A DNA stretch of 64,000 nt. It comes from Sipunculus nudus (Eukaryota > Annelida > Sipuncula > Golfingiida > Sipunculidae). The stretch covers positions 81,494,142 to 81,558,141 of the forward strand of contig CM049306.1 in NCBI GenBank assembly GCA_026874595.1, given 5' to 3'. A model generated the notes under the pieces. The model searched no databases. It was not told where the DNA came from and saw only the letters and a program-made list of their open reading frames with translations. Position numbers and translations under genes: made by a program. Every line of letters starts with the position of its first letter. The first letter of the stretch is position 1. Below are positions 45,370-57,200 of the stretch, piece after piece.

Positions 45370-47272
45370 AGCTAAAAACAAGTGGCCCATGGGCCATGAC
45401 GCTCAGCTGAATTCAAGGAATGTTGAACATTGAGCAAAATGACTGCCAGAGTGCAAACAAATCATGAATTTTGTGAAAAGTCCTTAGAAATGGGTTTCAG
45501 TGGGCTTTTGGACAGATGACAACTTCATTTGAAGGTCTCATAAATAGAAAAAAAATGCGTAAAAATTTGAAAAAAATACAGGAAGTGCCACCAGTCTGCA
45601 GGAACTGATGAAACACTCCATGATCAATATATATCCAAAGAATCATGGCTATCAAGGCATTAGTTATTCAGATACTGGAGCTTTTGTTTGTATCAAATTT
45701 TTAATTATTCTTGGGGGTATTTTTGAGCCCTATAGCTCGGAGAATATGGGTAACAGAAACCTAATTTCAGGTTTCCTAGGAGATTTTTCATTAGTCTCCC
45801 TGGATGTCAAGTAAGAAGATTCTAGGTACAGCAGTTACAGTTTGTGGCATGTTAACAGTTGACCACTTCATTTGAAGGTCTCATAAATAGTGAAAAAATG
45901 CCTAAAAAATTAAAAAAAATACAGGTGGCGCCACCAGTTTGCAGGAACTGATGAAACACTCCATGATCTTTATGCCTGCAAAGAATCATGGAGATCAATG
46001 CATTGGTTATTCAGATACTGGAGTTTTGTATCAAATTTTTAATTATTCTGAGGGGTACTTGCTACGAAGGATATGGGCAACAGAGACCTAATTTCATGTT
46101 TTCACAGAGACTTTTCATGAACCTCCCATGATGTCAAGTTAGAAGAATATAGCTCCAGCGGTTACGATCTGTGCCCTGTTAACAGATGACAGCTTCTTTG
46201 AAGGTCTCAAAAATAAAGAAAAAATTTCGAAAAAAAATTGAAAAAAAATACAGATGGCGCCACCAGTTTGCAGGAACTGATGGAACATCCCATGATCAAT
46301 ATTCATGCAAAGAATCATGGTGATCAATGCAGTAGTTATTCAGAGACTTGAGCTTTTGTATCAAATTTTGCATTATTCTGGGGGGGGGGGGGTACTTCGG
46401 AGCCCCATAGCTCCAAGGATATGGGCAACAGAGACCTAATTTCAGGTTTTCAAGGAGATTTTTCATGGACCTCCCTGGATATTAAGTTTGAAGATTCCAG
46501 GTCCAGTGGTTACGATTTGTGCCCTGTTAACAGATGACAGTTTCATTGAGGTCTGAAAAAAAGATAAAAAAATTTGTAAAAATTCGAAAAAATACAGGTG
46601 GCACCACCAGTCTGCAGGAAATGATGGAACATCTCATGATCAATATTCATGCAAAGAATCATGGTGATCAATGCAGTGGTTATTCAGATACTTGAGCTTT
46701 TGTATCAAATTTTGCATTATTCTGATGGATTCTTCAGAGCCCCATAGCTCTGAGGTTTTGGGTAACAGAGACCTAATTTTCAGTTTCCAAGAAGACTTTT
46801 AATTGGCCTCTCTGCATGTCAAGAAAGAAGATTCTAGGTCCAGCCGTTATGATTTGTGCCCTGTTATCAGATGACCGCATCTTTTAAGGTATCAAAAATA
46901 GAGAAAGAAAATTGTAAAATATAGAAAAAATACAGGTGGCGCCACCAGTCTGCAGAAACCCATGAAACACTCCATGATCAATATCCATGCAAAGAATCAT
47001 GGTGATTAATGCATTAGTTGTTCAGATATTTGAGTTTTTGTATCAAATTTTCATTATTCTGTGGGGTACTTCAGGGCCCCATAGTTGAAGAATCTGGGTA
47101 ACAGAGACCTAATTCCAGGTTTCCAAGGAGATTTTTCATGGACCTCTCTGGATGTAAAGTAAGAAGATTCCAGGTCAAGCGGTTACAATTTGTGCCCTGT
47201 TAACGGACGGACGACGGACAATGAGTGATCGGTATAGCTCAGATGACTTACAGTCAGCTGAGCTAAAAATCG
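45370..47272. repeat. five-unit tandem array, ~338-bp period, inverted ends (family H)
   Basis: The landmark '[g/a]-tggcgccaccagt-tgcagga' starts at about 45582, 45924, 46253, 46597 and 46935. Between landmarks each unit repeats 'catgcaaagaatcatgg', 'atatgggtaacagagaccta', 'ggagatttttcatgg' and 'gtgccctgttaacagatgac'. The block starts 'gatttttagcta ... gctcagctga' and ends 'tcagctgagctaaaaatc', so inverted ends frame it. A CG-rich 'aacggacggacgacggac' precedes the right end, as near the start of family A. Non-coding. Confidence 0.85.
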
Positions 47273-48929
47273 TAACACCCCCAACCAAGGACAAGGACAG
47301 AATAGGAGATATATGTATTGTAAAAATATCCTTCAATGGTGTATATCTGAATATATATTATGCCTGTTCTGGCACGGTCTCCATCGTCTCTTTTCTATAA
47401 TTAAGCCTCCTCTTTAAGCTTACACGGGTTGATGAGATTATTTCTAAATTCATATTTATGTCAAACAAGTATTGTAGGTGGACAGGTTAACAAAACCTAA
47501 ATAAAAATCTCTGAAGTCTGAAGAAGGGGGGGGGGGGGGGGTAGGGTCCAGGCTGCAAAAATGGGTTTGAATACGACCCACTTATAATCCCCCCACCCCT
47601 TCAATCCAAAACCATCGATTTCATCTTTTTTTTCATTATTTCTTTTTCTCAACTTACATTTTCTGCACTTGTTTTCGAATTTGGTTTTTATTAATTATTT
47701 TTTCGGGGGGGGGGGGGGGGGGTCGTGACATATTTGCACCTAATATTTATTTTTGACCTTGACCCATTTCCCAAAGCCCGTACACTCCATAGCGGATGTC
47801 CCTGTTTGCCCTAGATATCCAACGCTGCTGATTACCAATAGCTTCAATATGGACACAATATTATAGTTATAGGTGACAGATTTGCACCCGATATTTATTT
47901 TTTACTTAAAGCTTATTCCCGTGATTGTAGATGTACCAGCCATTATTTTCCAGTCATATAAGTATAGGCCTAATAGTCGCATGTAATAGAAGATCTAATT
48001 TTCAAGCTGCATGACCTTTATATCTGTGGCATCCGTGTTACTGCTCACTTGCGGGGGGGGGGGGGGGGGATATAGGCTTCTCTTCTAGCTCGGCAATTCT
48101 ATAGTTGCAATTTCAGATTTTAATTAATTATGACCATAGCCTGTCAGGAGCCAACAGTGGCGTGGCACAATTTTTCTTCCAGGGTGGGGAGGATGACTTG
48201 CAGACACACATTTATATAACATATACACCATCCTGACTGGGCCTGGATTATAACATCGATTTTCGCCATCTCTTCCCTTCCCCCCTCCCCCCCCCCCCCC
48301 CCCCGCCTTAACCTTATTTGACATTCCCAGCAAACGTGTAGCGGGGTGTGATGTAGAGCCCACTGGGATGCTGACAGTGTCACCAAGAGGTGCTTTTCTT
48401 TCCGTCTCGCTGGATAATGCCTGTATTCATGCATGGTTCCGTCACTGTGTGATGTCGCCCGTCTATGTCTCCTGATGACAGACAGCTGTGAGTCTTTATA
48501 AATACACCGAGTAATTCTAGTCACACCGTCTTTTATACACATACATGCATCGAAGTTATCTGATCTAAAGCGTTACCAGTAATTCGAACGCAAGGGAAGT
48601 GTCAGTGTATTTAAAAAAGGTAGGCTTTTTATGCATGGATGGGGTTATGATATAGTAATGCGGTAATGCACTGAATTGTCAAATAGTTTTCTACACTTGA
48701 AGATTCCAATTCAACCGTTAGTAGGCCTACTGTACAATACACTTTTGGGCTGTTGTCATGCGCTGCAGGTTGCGCACCATAACTTAACATGCGAGGCCGT
48801 TGCGATGCTGTTGGATTCAGACAGGCCATGTTGATCGATAATGAATTCTTAATGTAATGCGCTATAACTTTGATTGATGAGGGAATAAGCAAGTGCACAG
48901 GACAGATGATAATTAATATTTGACTGGGG
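47273..48929. other. intergenic with G/C homopolymers
   Basis: G or C runs of 14-18 nt near 47527, 47706, 48054 and 48290. No gene or repeat family assigned. Confidence 0.4.
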
Positions 48930-49150
48930 CCCTGAACAGTCGAGGGGCAAAAACTTTCGCTCGTCTCCACTGGCGACCCGGGTTCGATCCCCGTCGTGGC
49001 CATAAGAGTGGGTTGAATGGGCACGTCACAGCCGGTTTTCTCCGGGTTCTCCGGTTCCCTCCACCTCCAGACACTACCGTACGCCATCATCTGAGCAATA
49101 GACAGTGCCTAGATTAGTTATAATAACTATTTGTATTATCCACCTAAAAT
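48930..49150 (+). mobile_element. tRNA-derived SINE
   Basis: 'gacccGGGTTCGATCCCCGtc' (48976-48994) is a strong RNA polymerase III B box in tRNA context. A degraded head precedes it. The body 'ggttttctccgggttctccggttccctccacctcc' (about 49034-49068) resembles a core segment found in SINEs of many marine animals. An AT-rich tail 'aaataaatatatttaagaaaaaaaa' closes it. There is no good A box and no full tRNA cloverleaf, so it is not a tRNA gene. Confidence 0.65.
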
Positions 49151-49439
49151 AAATATATTTAAGAAAAAAAAATAGTTTCCCTTCACTTAGATCAATTATT
49201 GTTCAAGTCTTCAGAAAAGTTTCGAATACGTACCGTATGTGCACAGGCACTAGAAGAATTTTTACAAGCGTAGATTTCGGTTTAATTTGTTACGTTTCTT
49301 GGTCATTTCCTCATAATTATAATAAATCTATTAATTATCTGACATTTTCCTAGAATTTTTGCACACTTAATGGGCCATCTCTTTATTATTTACTTAATGT
49401 TGAGGATAGGCAGGCAAGACGCCTGGTCGTTATATACCG

Positions 49440-49612
49440 TTAACCTTCTATATAAATTCGCCAGAAAACGGCGATCAAACGGGACACAGGCTGTTCATTT
49501 TATTAATATCCACGTGTTTATAACATGTGGGGGCCCGCCAAAATAATCCAAACACATTCAAGAGGGACATCTGGGGGCAAGTCTGACGATTTAAAGGGCG
49601 TTTTGTTACTAG
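49440..49612. repeat. dispersed repeat family J, copy 2
   Basis: Collinear with 25150-25345: 'gacacaggctgt ... cacgtgtttataacatg ... gggcccgccaaa ... ccaaacacattcaa ... gggggcaagtctga'. Confidence 0.6.
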
Positions 49613-50891
49613 TGACCTTTCAACTTTCGCACATATGCAACCAACCGCCGTCAGTTACATGGTTTCTGTTTGTAATCATATATGCCCATGTGGCGTGTTT
49701 GATTCGCAACTTGTAGATAAACAAGGGCATACATCCGTGCCAGAGGTATTATTAGAACCATTCTTAGTGTGTAATACCTACCGTCCAGTAATATGTAAGC
49801 AGAGTAAGCCAGTAATCACGTACCATCTACAGACACGGCAGGTGGGTAGCTGGCTTTAATTAAACTTGTCGAGATCAACTCATCAGAGCTCTACTGGGCA
49901 CAGTTCCATAATACTGACCGAAAAGGGAATTTGTGCCTTAACTTTTCCTCTGATGGTCTAATTAATCAAGGCATACTGTCCATATTGTCCTGCAATTTCT
50001 TATTCTGATTGTCTAGTACCTTGGTTCAGTCTATAAGACTCATAACACCAGTAACCCATTACTTTTATTCATATGATATATCTGCACCAAAAGCTATATT
50101 TTATACATAAATAGAAATGTCGTAATATCATTTATAAAGCGAAAGACCACCCATAATTCGTTTCATTTTCCAACTTTTCTGTAATACCCTTGTCTTTGTC
50201 CGTTTTGATTTAGGTCCAAGTCTTAGTTAATATTAAGTTACAATGCCCCTTGCCAGCTGAGCGTCATGACCCCTGGATCAAATCTTAAATCCTAAGACTT
50301 AAAGGGGTCTATTTACATACAAGGTATGTTAAATATAAATGATCATTTAGTGTTGTATCCTTGAAAATTATTATAGTACCTGCTTTACTACTGTATACAA
50401 ATGGATGGAAGCCTACAGCGGGCGCGATCGTAGGGGCAAAACATAAACATAGAACATACGCCAGCAATTTGTCAAACCGCGCCAATTCACAAATCATCAG
50501 TTTCAGCTTTCGACCTGTATTTCTTCTATAATCTTCTTGTTAGGCGGTTGCGCGAGATTGGACCCTGTTACATAGATACATGTGGACTGTGTTTATTAAC
50601 TCGCAGACCCACGAAGGAAGTTAAAATAGGTGAAGTGGAGACATAAAGCCCGAGTTTTGCTGGGATACATTTGTTATCAACCAAAATAGACTAATATAGC
50701 CTGAGGTAATTCATATATTATGTGACAAAGCACACTTACGAGGACGGCCAAGCGGCGTGTTTCCGCGATCGCTCCCGAAGCGAATTGTGCCGCCTGCCAC
50801 GTACGGATATCTCATGAAAATCTTCAAGAAATTCATTAAATTTTCACTTTATTTATAATGTATATAAACTTAATAAGTATGTAAATATATC

Positions 50892-50894
<3 letters not shown>
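49613..50894. other. intergenic, no gene seen
   Basis: Short open frames only. 'cagctgagcgtcatgaccc' near 50257 is a fragment of the family H end. Confidence 0.4.

Positions 50895-50946
<52 letters not shown>
50895..50946. repeat. (TA)n microsatellite
   Basis: About 26 TA units with slight decay at the right edge. Confidence 0.97.
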
Positions 50947-50960
<14 letters not shown>

Positions 50961-51599
50961 GGTATATGCGTGTTGATATATAATTACTTCTTACAGTAAA
51001 CGTACTTTTATATTTGTTCAGATAAATATATGCTCACATATATTTAATCATAAATAATTTTTACCCTACAAGCATTACCATGAAGGAATATTTAATGAAA
51101 TGAACGCGTATCGGAGTTATATTTCTGAGACAAACCAAAACATTCTCGATATTTAACAGCGATTCTACAAAAATTGCCGCGTGCCGCACGCTTGTCGTCG
51201 AGTGTAGAAACTAAAGATCTCATTTTAGCCTTGAAATCGGTAAACATTTATGCTGACATACACTGCCGAAAACAGAACTAGCTGATCATTATATATGGAC
51301 CAAACGCAAGATAAAAATATTGCAGTAGACAGCTGGACGAATAAGATTATTCCAAATTAAAATGTTACAAACCATGGTTCTCAAATAATCTTAGACGTTA
51401 TGTCAGAAAGAGAAATAGGTTCCATGTGAGGGCAAAAAGGACAAAAAATTTGAACAATTTGCTCTGTTTAGACAAACACGCAATTTATAGTTATTGAGCA
51501 AGTTGGGATAAATTAACTCTCCCGGTTCTGTTTCTTCTAAAGTTTGGTGGAGCCTGATCAAATCTCACTAAAGGCAGGCGTGAAATCTTAATACAATAC

Positions 51600-53440
51600 C
51601 ACAACTAGTTGTTGTTAATATTGTGGTCTCTGACGACATTGAAAAAGCTGCTTGCTTCAGTCGGTATTTTGTTGTTGAGAAATCCACCCTTGATGCGACG
51701 GAAAGCCGTATGCAATCACAAGGCCAAGACGCCGATGAAAGGTTAAGTAATACATGTATTATTATTACAAAACAGGATGTGTCTGATATTTTAATGTGTC
51801 TTAATGCAAATAAGGCCTGTGGAACAGACGGCATCACACAGCGTGTATGCTCAAGTTGACTGCAGGTTCTATCACTATGAATTTAACATGCATATTCAAT
51901 TGGTCTATTCAAAGCGCTAATTTTCCAGGTAAATGGAAACTTTTCAAAGGAATTCCACTGTATAAGAGGGGTTTTGAACAGGATATGGGTAACTATCGAC
52001 TCGTTTCATAAATTAATTGTGTAAGCAAGTATTTGAGCAATATGTGTTTAAGTATCACTATGTGTTCAACTTAATATGCACAGGAACAACAGATTAACAT
52101 CAGCCCAGTCAGCATACAGGCCGGGTGATTCATGTACGTATCAACTATGTGAGATTTATACTGATACGGAAAATGTAACCGTATTTATATCTTTGAACGC
52201 ATCAAATGCATTCGGCAGGATGTCGCATAAGGGCCTTATATGTAAACCATAAGTAAAATGGATGTTCAAGGTAATTTAAATTACTCGAACGGTTTTCTGA
52301 TAACGTTTATTTTTATTAGAATGCAAAGAGTTTGATGAACGATGCATGTCCCAGCTAGCGTCCCACAGGGCTATATTTGAACGTAGGGAGAAATATGGAG
52401 AGTATGTCTAGAAGCCTTACCAATGATCGGTTATCTATTGAGAAATGGGCCGAGAAATGGTTCGTCACATTTAATTCTCGAAAAACAGAAATGTTAACTT
52501 TCAGCAGGAGAACTGTACATGCTACAGGACAGCTGCTTTATCGGTGTCAAATCACAAACATTTTGTTGCGTTTTATTTTAACGAACGTTGCACATGGAAA
52601 TATCACATAAATTATATTTAGGAATGCTTTGGATGTTTTGTATCTCTCTTTAATTAGTTCTGTCCTTGAAAATGCATGTGACCTGTTTGATGGGCGTAAT
52701 GACGCTCAGGTATGTTAAATTGAATCAGTCCAGATGAGGGCTGCGAGAATAGTGACTGGTGGAATTAGGGGCACTAGCCACCATTTAATTTACAAAGAAA
52801 CAGGATGGCAACTACTAGTTGAGAGAAGGAAGATTATGAGCTTATCTTGTTCTATAAAATGGTCAATGGGTTGGCGCCACTTTATATGAGCGGTTTGTTA
52901 CCTGATGAGTAGGGATACAATGGGTATGCTGCGACAGCCGGCGGCTCGCACGTCTTTTCCTTTTTTTTATCAACGACGTCTTTGTGGAATTCGTTAGACC
53001 AAATAACAAGTAACAGACCATCCGTCTCAATTTTCAGTAAAAAATCTAGTAAGAAATGTGCAGGAGCCTCAAAAATATTACAGTCAGTACATGGGTAACC
53101 GACAAGCACAAATACATCATAAAAGAATGCGTTATGGTTGCAGCCCCCTGAATGGGCATTTATTTGAAAACGGTTGTTCAGAAATTCCGCTTTGCTCTTG
53201 AGGTCTTGCGGTAGAGACCCCGGAGCACTATTTTTTTATTGTCCCCTTTATGCGAATAAGAGAGGAGAGCTATTCACGAAGGAATCAGAAAAGTACAGCA
53301 GTGAACATATTTTTATTACATGGAAGCAATAATTTGTCTGTGACAGAGGATTGTGAAGTTTTTAATGTTATACAGCGGTTCATTGTAGCAACTATAAACG
53401 TTTTAAGAAAATTTGAATTTCGGAAAAATATGGGTGGTTA
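51600..53440 (+). pseudogene. decayed LINE (non-LTR retrotransposon) reverse transcriptase, 3' part
   Basis: Segments in three frames keep RT order. KAACFSRYFVVEKSTL leads to DVSDILMCLNANKACGTDGIT (51623-51859), the fingers region. Then come NFPGKWKLFKGIPLYKRG (about 51910-51970) and a worn A-S-V-P-Q-G box (about 52350). LSIEKWAEKWFVTFNSRKTE (about 52428-52490) and RAARIVTGG ... ETGWQLLVERRKI ... FYKMVNGLAPLYM (about 52735-52890) mark the C-terminal domain. A Cys-rich tail with CSPLNGHLF and FFYCPLYANKRGELF (about 53138-53270) follows. Many stops and shifts break it. The C-terminal pattern fits the CR1/Jockey-like group, but the clade is not certain. Confidence 0.8.
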
Positions 53441-53761
53441 CTAAGTTATTTACATATGACCCCAATGGTAAATGATTAATTTTTTTTGTAACTTCATGTA
53501 TTTTTCAGGTATAATTTCCCATATAAATGTATATAAATTGACACCTGTCTTGTTAAGTAATCCTTGTACTGACTGTATATAGTGTAACAATAAAAACGTG
53601 TGTAATACTGAGTATTATTTAATAACAGATTGATTAAAGAAAGGAATGTATATAGGGCTATGCCCTGTTTTCCAATCCTCATGAGCAGTGTTTCGTTTTG
53701 CAATAAAATATTGTTTTAATCATATGCAATCATATTTGCTTGATAAAAACGTATTTTATTC

Positions 53762-53812
53762 CACAGTACCGGAAGTGGTCAGAACATCCAAGGGACACCC
53801 GACAGGAGTACA
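53762..53812 (+). promoter_or_regulatory. SLC22 5' UTR with possible splice acceptor
   Basis: 'attttattccacag|TACCGG' gives an acceptor at 53765-53766. The 46 bases before the ATG could then be the end of a 5' UTR exon whose first part lies upstream. No promoter is identifiable. Confidence 0.4.
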
Positions 53813-54202
53813 ATGGGTGCAAAATATTTTGACGACATATTTGAGGACCTGGGACATTTAAAATTATACCAAGTGATATGCGTCTTAGTGACTGGCATAG
53901 TGATCATGTTTCCGGGGTACCAGAATTTCATGAACAATTTCATGGCTCCCAACATCGATTACTGGTGTCATGTGACTAGCCTCCGGAATTTAAGTCAAGA
54001 ACAACAGAAGTACATAGCGATCCCGCGAGAAGGCACTGGGTACAGCAAATGTAAGATGTTTGACCTAGACTACGCCAACATGTCTGATGACGTCATTCTG
54101 AACTGGAATAGGTCGGCAGTGTTAACGTCAGGTGTCGGCCTGAGGGATTGTGAAGCTTATGATTTTGATCGCAGTGTCTTCACTTACACGATTAGAGAGC
54201 AG
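53813..54202 (+). CDS. SLC22 coding exon 1
   Basis: 390 nt, 130 codons, ending CAG|GTAGGT in phase 0. It encodes the cytosolic start, TM1 and almost all of the first extracellular loop. The open frame runs on to 54334, but that part is intronic. Confidence 0.93.
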
Positions 54203-57200
54203 GTAGGTAAAATGTTATCATTTATATTAAACAGAAAATTGCCGTTTTCCGCTTATAAACACCATACATATAACTTTTTAAAACATTTCGTTGCGTTCCG
54301 CTTCTACTGGTTCCTATTAAAGAGAAATGTATAAATCCTGATATCTTGACACGTAAGGTCATGATAAAACTCCGGAATGAATGCAGATTGATATTAAAAT
54401 ATCATAAACAACAAACCCAGTAATGAAGATCTCTACAGAATACAGATATGTGTACGTTTATAAGCATAAGGCAAAAAAAAATAAATAAAAGGGATGGTTC
54501 TCAAGCACCGCCCGCGTCAATTTTAACCCCCTGCATCAAACATTTTTATTTTAATTTTCATCTTTCTGGAAGATAAAATAATACAATTTTGATACGATTT
54601 CCTTTGTTATGCAGTGCTTTTACCTGTTAAGCAAAAACACCCTGTTATTTTCATGCTTTTGCCTTGGTCGTATGACATTTTTATCGATACATACAAAACA
54701 AGGTCAGAAATAAAATACCGCCCGCCCGCAGTGATTTCTGGAAAAAAAGTGCTTGAGAACCATACCTCTTTTTTTTTGGCCTAAGGCGGCCAACTTGCAG
54801 AGGCGAACAATATTTAGATTATAGTGATTTGTATTCAGAATACTTATATTTACATTTGATTCAGGTACAATATTATTCAGATGGAATAGACCTCTTTTTT
54901 ATTTAAGTGACAACTGATGGTTTGTTATGATATGCCCTGACAGTTCGGCTTCGATATATATACAAAAAAGATATTCTGTTACATCGCAAGTGATATATGA
55001 ACACAGCTGATGTTCGTTATGTGCAGTGTGCGCATTCTCTCGGAAAGGCCGCATTGTGTTTGGGCTGGGTTGTTTCTAATTAGCCACATTGCTCTACATA
55101 CTTCCGTTAGAATCCTGTCCAAGTTAATTTGCTGAAAAATACGGACACCCATTCCAGAAAATAATTAGTGATACATTATCTCATATGTTTCTCGATCGTC
55201 AATTCTATGTTAAATGAAACTATCATTGTTAACAAGATACAAACTATAAACTCTGTATATGTTACATGATTTACTTAATTTGTTACATATAAAATATGAC
55301 CATTTTCGTCTTAATAAATGTTGCGAATTATACATAACAAAATGTAAAATTTTCATGGCGATATATTGTTCAGTCTTGATTTATGAACAATCGTTTCAGA
55401 ATTTGTAATTTGGAGTGAGTCTACACCATTGCCCAAACCGCTAGGACTAGAGATTTTTTTCGTTAACGTACACATTTAAGCGTAATACACCCAACCCTCA
55501 CATAGCGGTGGCATTCCATTCCTGGTAATTCATTTAATTTTACCCACTGCTCACACGGGAACCATACGCCGTACACTGTGGGCAGTGGTAGAATGAAATG
55601 AATCAATAGGAAGGGTGTGAGGTCGCTCCGTATTATGAGTGTATATTAGAGTGCATATAACTTTATTGAAAATGATTTTTGTTTTTGTTATTTTTCCTGC
55701 TTGGACAGTGTGGTCAAGGACTGGCCCTGCACGGATGGTCCAGTTCGTCTATATAAACTACATATCTTTGTTGGTTGTTTCATGCTGGGACAGTACGGCT
55801 TAGTGTGTGGCCGTGAATGGATGGTCCCTCTGGTGTCCACCGTGTATCTGCTTGGCCACCTTATAGGAGCTGTCTCCTCCGGATGTATATCAGACAGGTA
55901 ACGCTTCCTTACATCTGGTACGTTCAAAATATTTATATTTTAATACATTTTTTAGCCTTAAAAGGAAAATACACGGTCCTCGGACGAACATAATTTGACT
56001 CATTTGCTTTGTCGGTGATCATGAAAACATGATACCTTTTAAGGACTAAACATTTCAGCAAATATGAAATATACCCTTTAACCTCACTTGCTGCTAAATA
56101 ATGTCACAAGACCAGTTGGTTCGACACCTGTAAGGATGCACCTATTACCAGTTACCACTCAGGAAATTTAATTCATTGAGGAAAGCTTCGCCAAGTTCAC
56201 CCAGTTTATGCTTAAAATATATAGAGAAACAATTCTCCAAGATGCTAACCTTCTCTGTCATGCAAAAAGAACAACCAAAGAAGGCTGCCAAGGAAGGCTC
56301 TCTCCTGTGTAAAGGAAAACATACATCAGCCCGATCCCCGTCTTTCATTCCTAACACCCCCGTCACACGAGAAGGCGATCTCGCTGCGATCACCGATTTG
56401 GGGCAGATCGCCGTAGAGCGCAACTAGAGTGGCCTTAAGTTTTCATGAGCTTCGTAGGAGCGAGATAGTGTCGCCTAGGGTCGTCATATGGTCACCATGC
56501 ACGCAATGAGTGGCGACCAGTTTTGAACATGGACAAAATTTCCGCCAAGGGGTCGCCGTGGATTAAAAGCGCAGTCAGATCGGAATTCGATCGCCATCAG
56601 TGTCCCAGCAGCGCAGTACCAGCTTCCTGACAGCGCTGGTCGATCGCAAGTAAACATGGTGATGGCTAATTTGAGACCAGGTTGCCCACATGGCCCTACG
56701 TCTCTTTTTTCGCTCCTGCTGCCTCCTTTTTGCCACGGCCAGCTGTTTGTGGAGCAGCTTGGTCTGTTGGCCTTGCAGACAGGCCAGTTGTAGCATGTAA
56801 TTTCTGTCCATGCTGACATGTGTGGCTTTACTTAACTTTCTTACACCGGTCATGTTATGTGTACAAGTCAACAATGGGGACCATGGCAACCACCGACTGC
56901 CAGCCTGAAGCAGCGCAGTAGCATCTACCCACGCGCGCAGTTCCGTCGTCTTGTTCGCAGACGGATCGGGGGCCGGTTGCTGCGGGATCATTATGGACGC
57001 AGCCCTCTCGTGGACTGAGCTCTTCATTGGGTAGTAGGGACCTCATGCGGACGTAAGGGGAACGCAGTTTTATCATAAACGACGGTGTAGCAGCGCCATA
57101 CAACGTGGCGGGAACGGCATAAAACGGTCGAAAATTGCAATTGTACACGTCGTGCAAGCCTATTGACAGCGGCACAGCGCACATCGACGGTTTTTCCCAT

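Noticed and set aside
48976-48994. Possible tRNA gene
   Set aside because: A strong B box but no A box or cloverleaf. The body and tail identify a SINE.
55719-55793. Longer exon 2 for the transporter, starting at the 'ggacag' about 75 nt upstream
   Set aside because: It would insert extra residues between FTYTIREQ and YGLVC and break the fixed SLC22 spacing. The inner acceptor gives the 104-nt exon.
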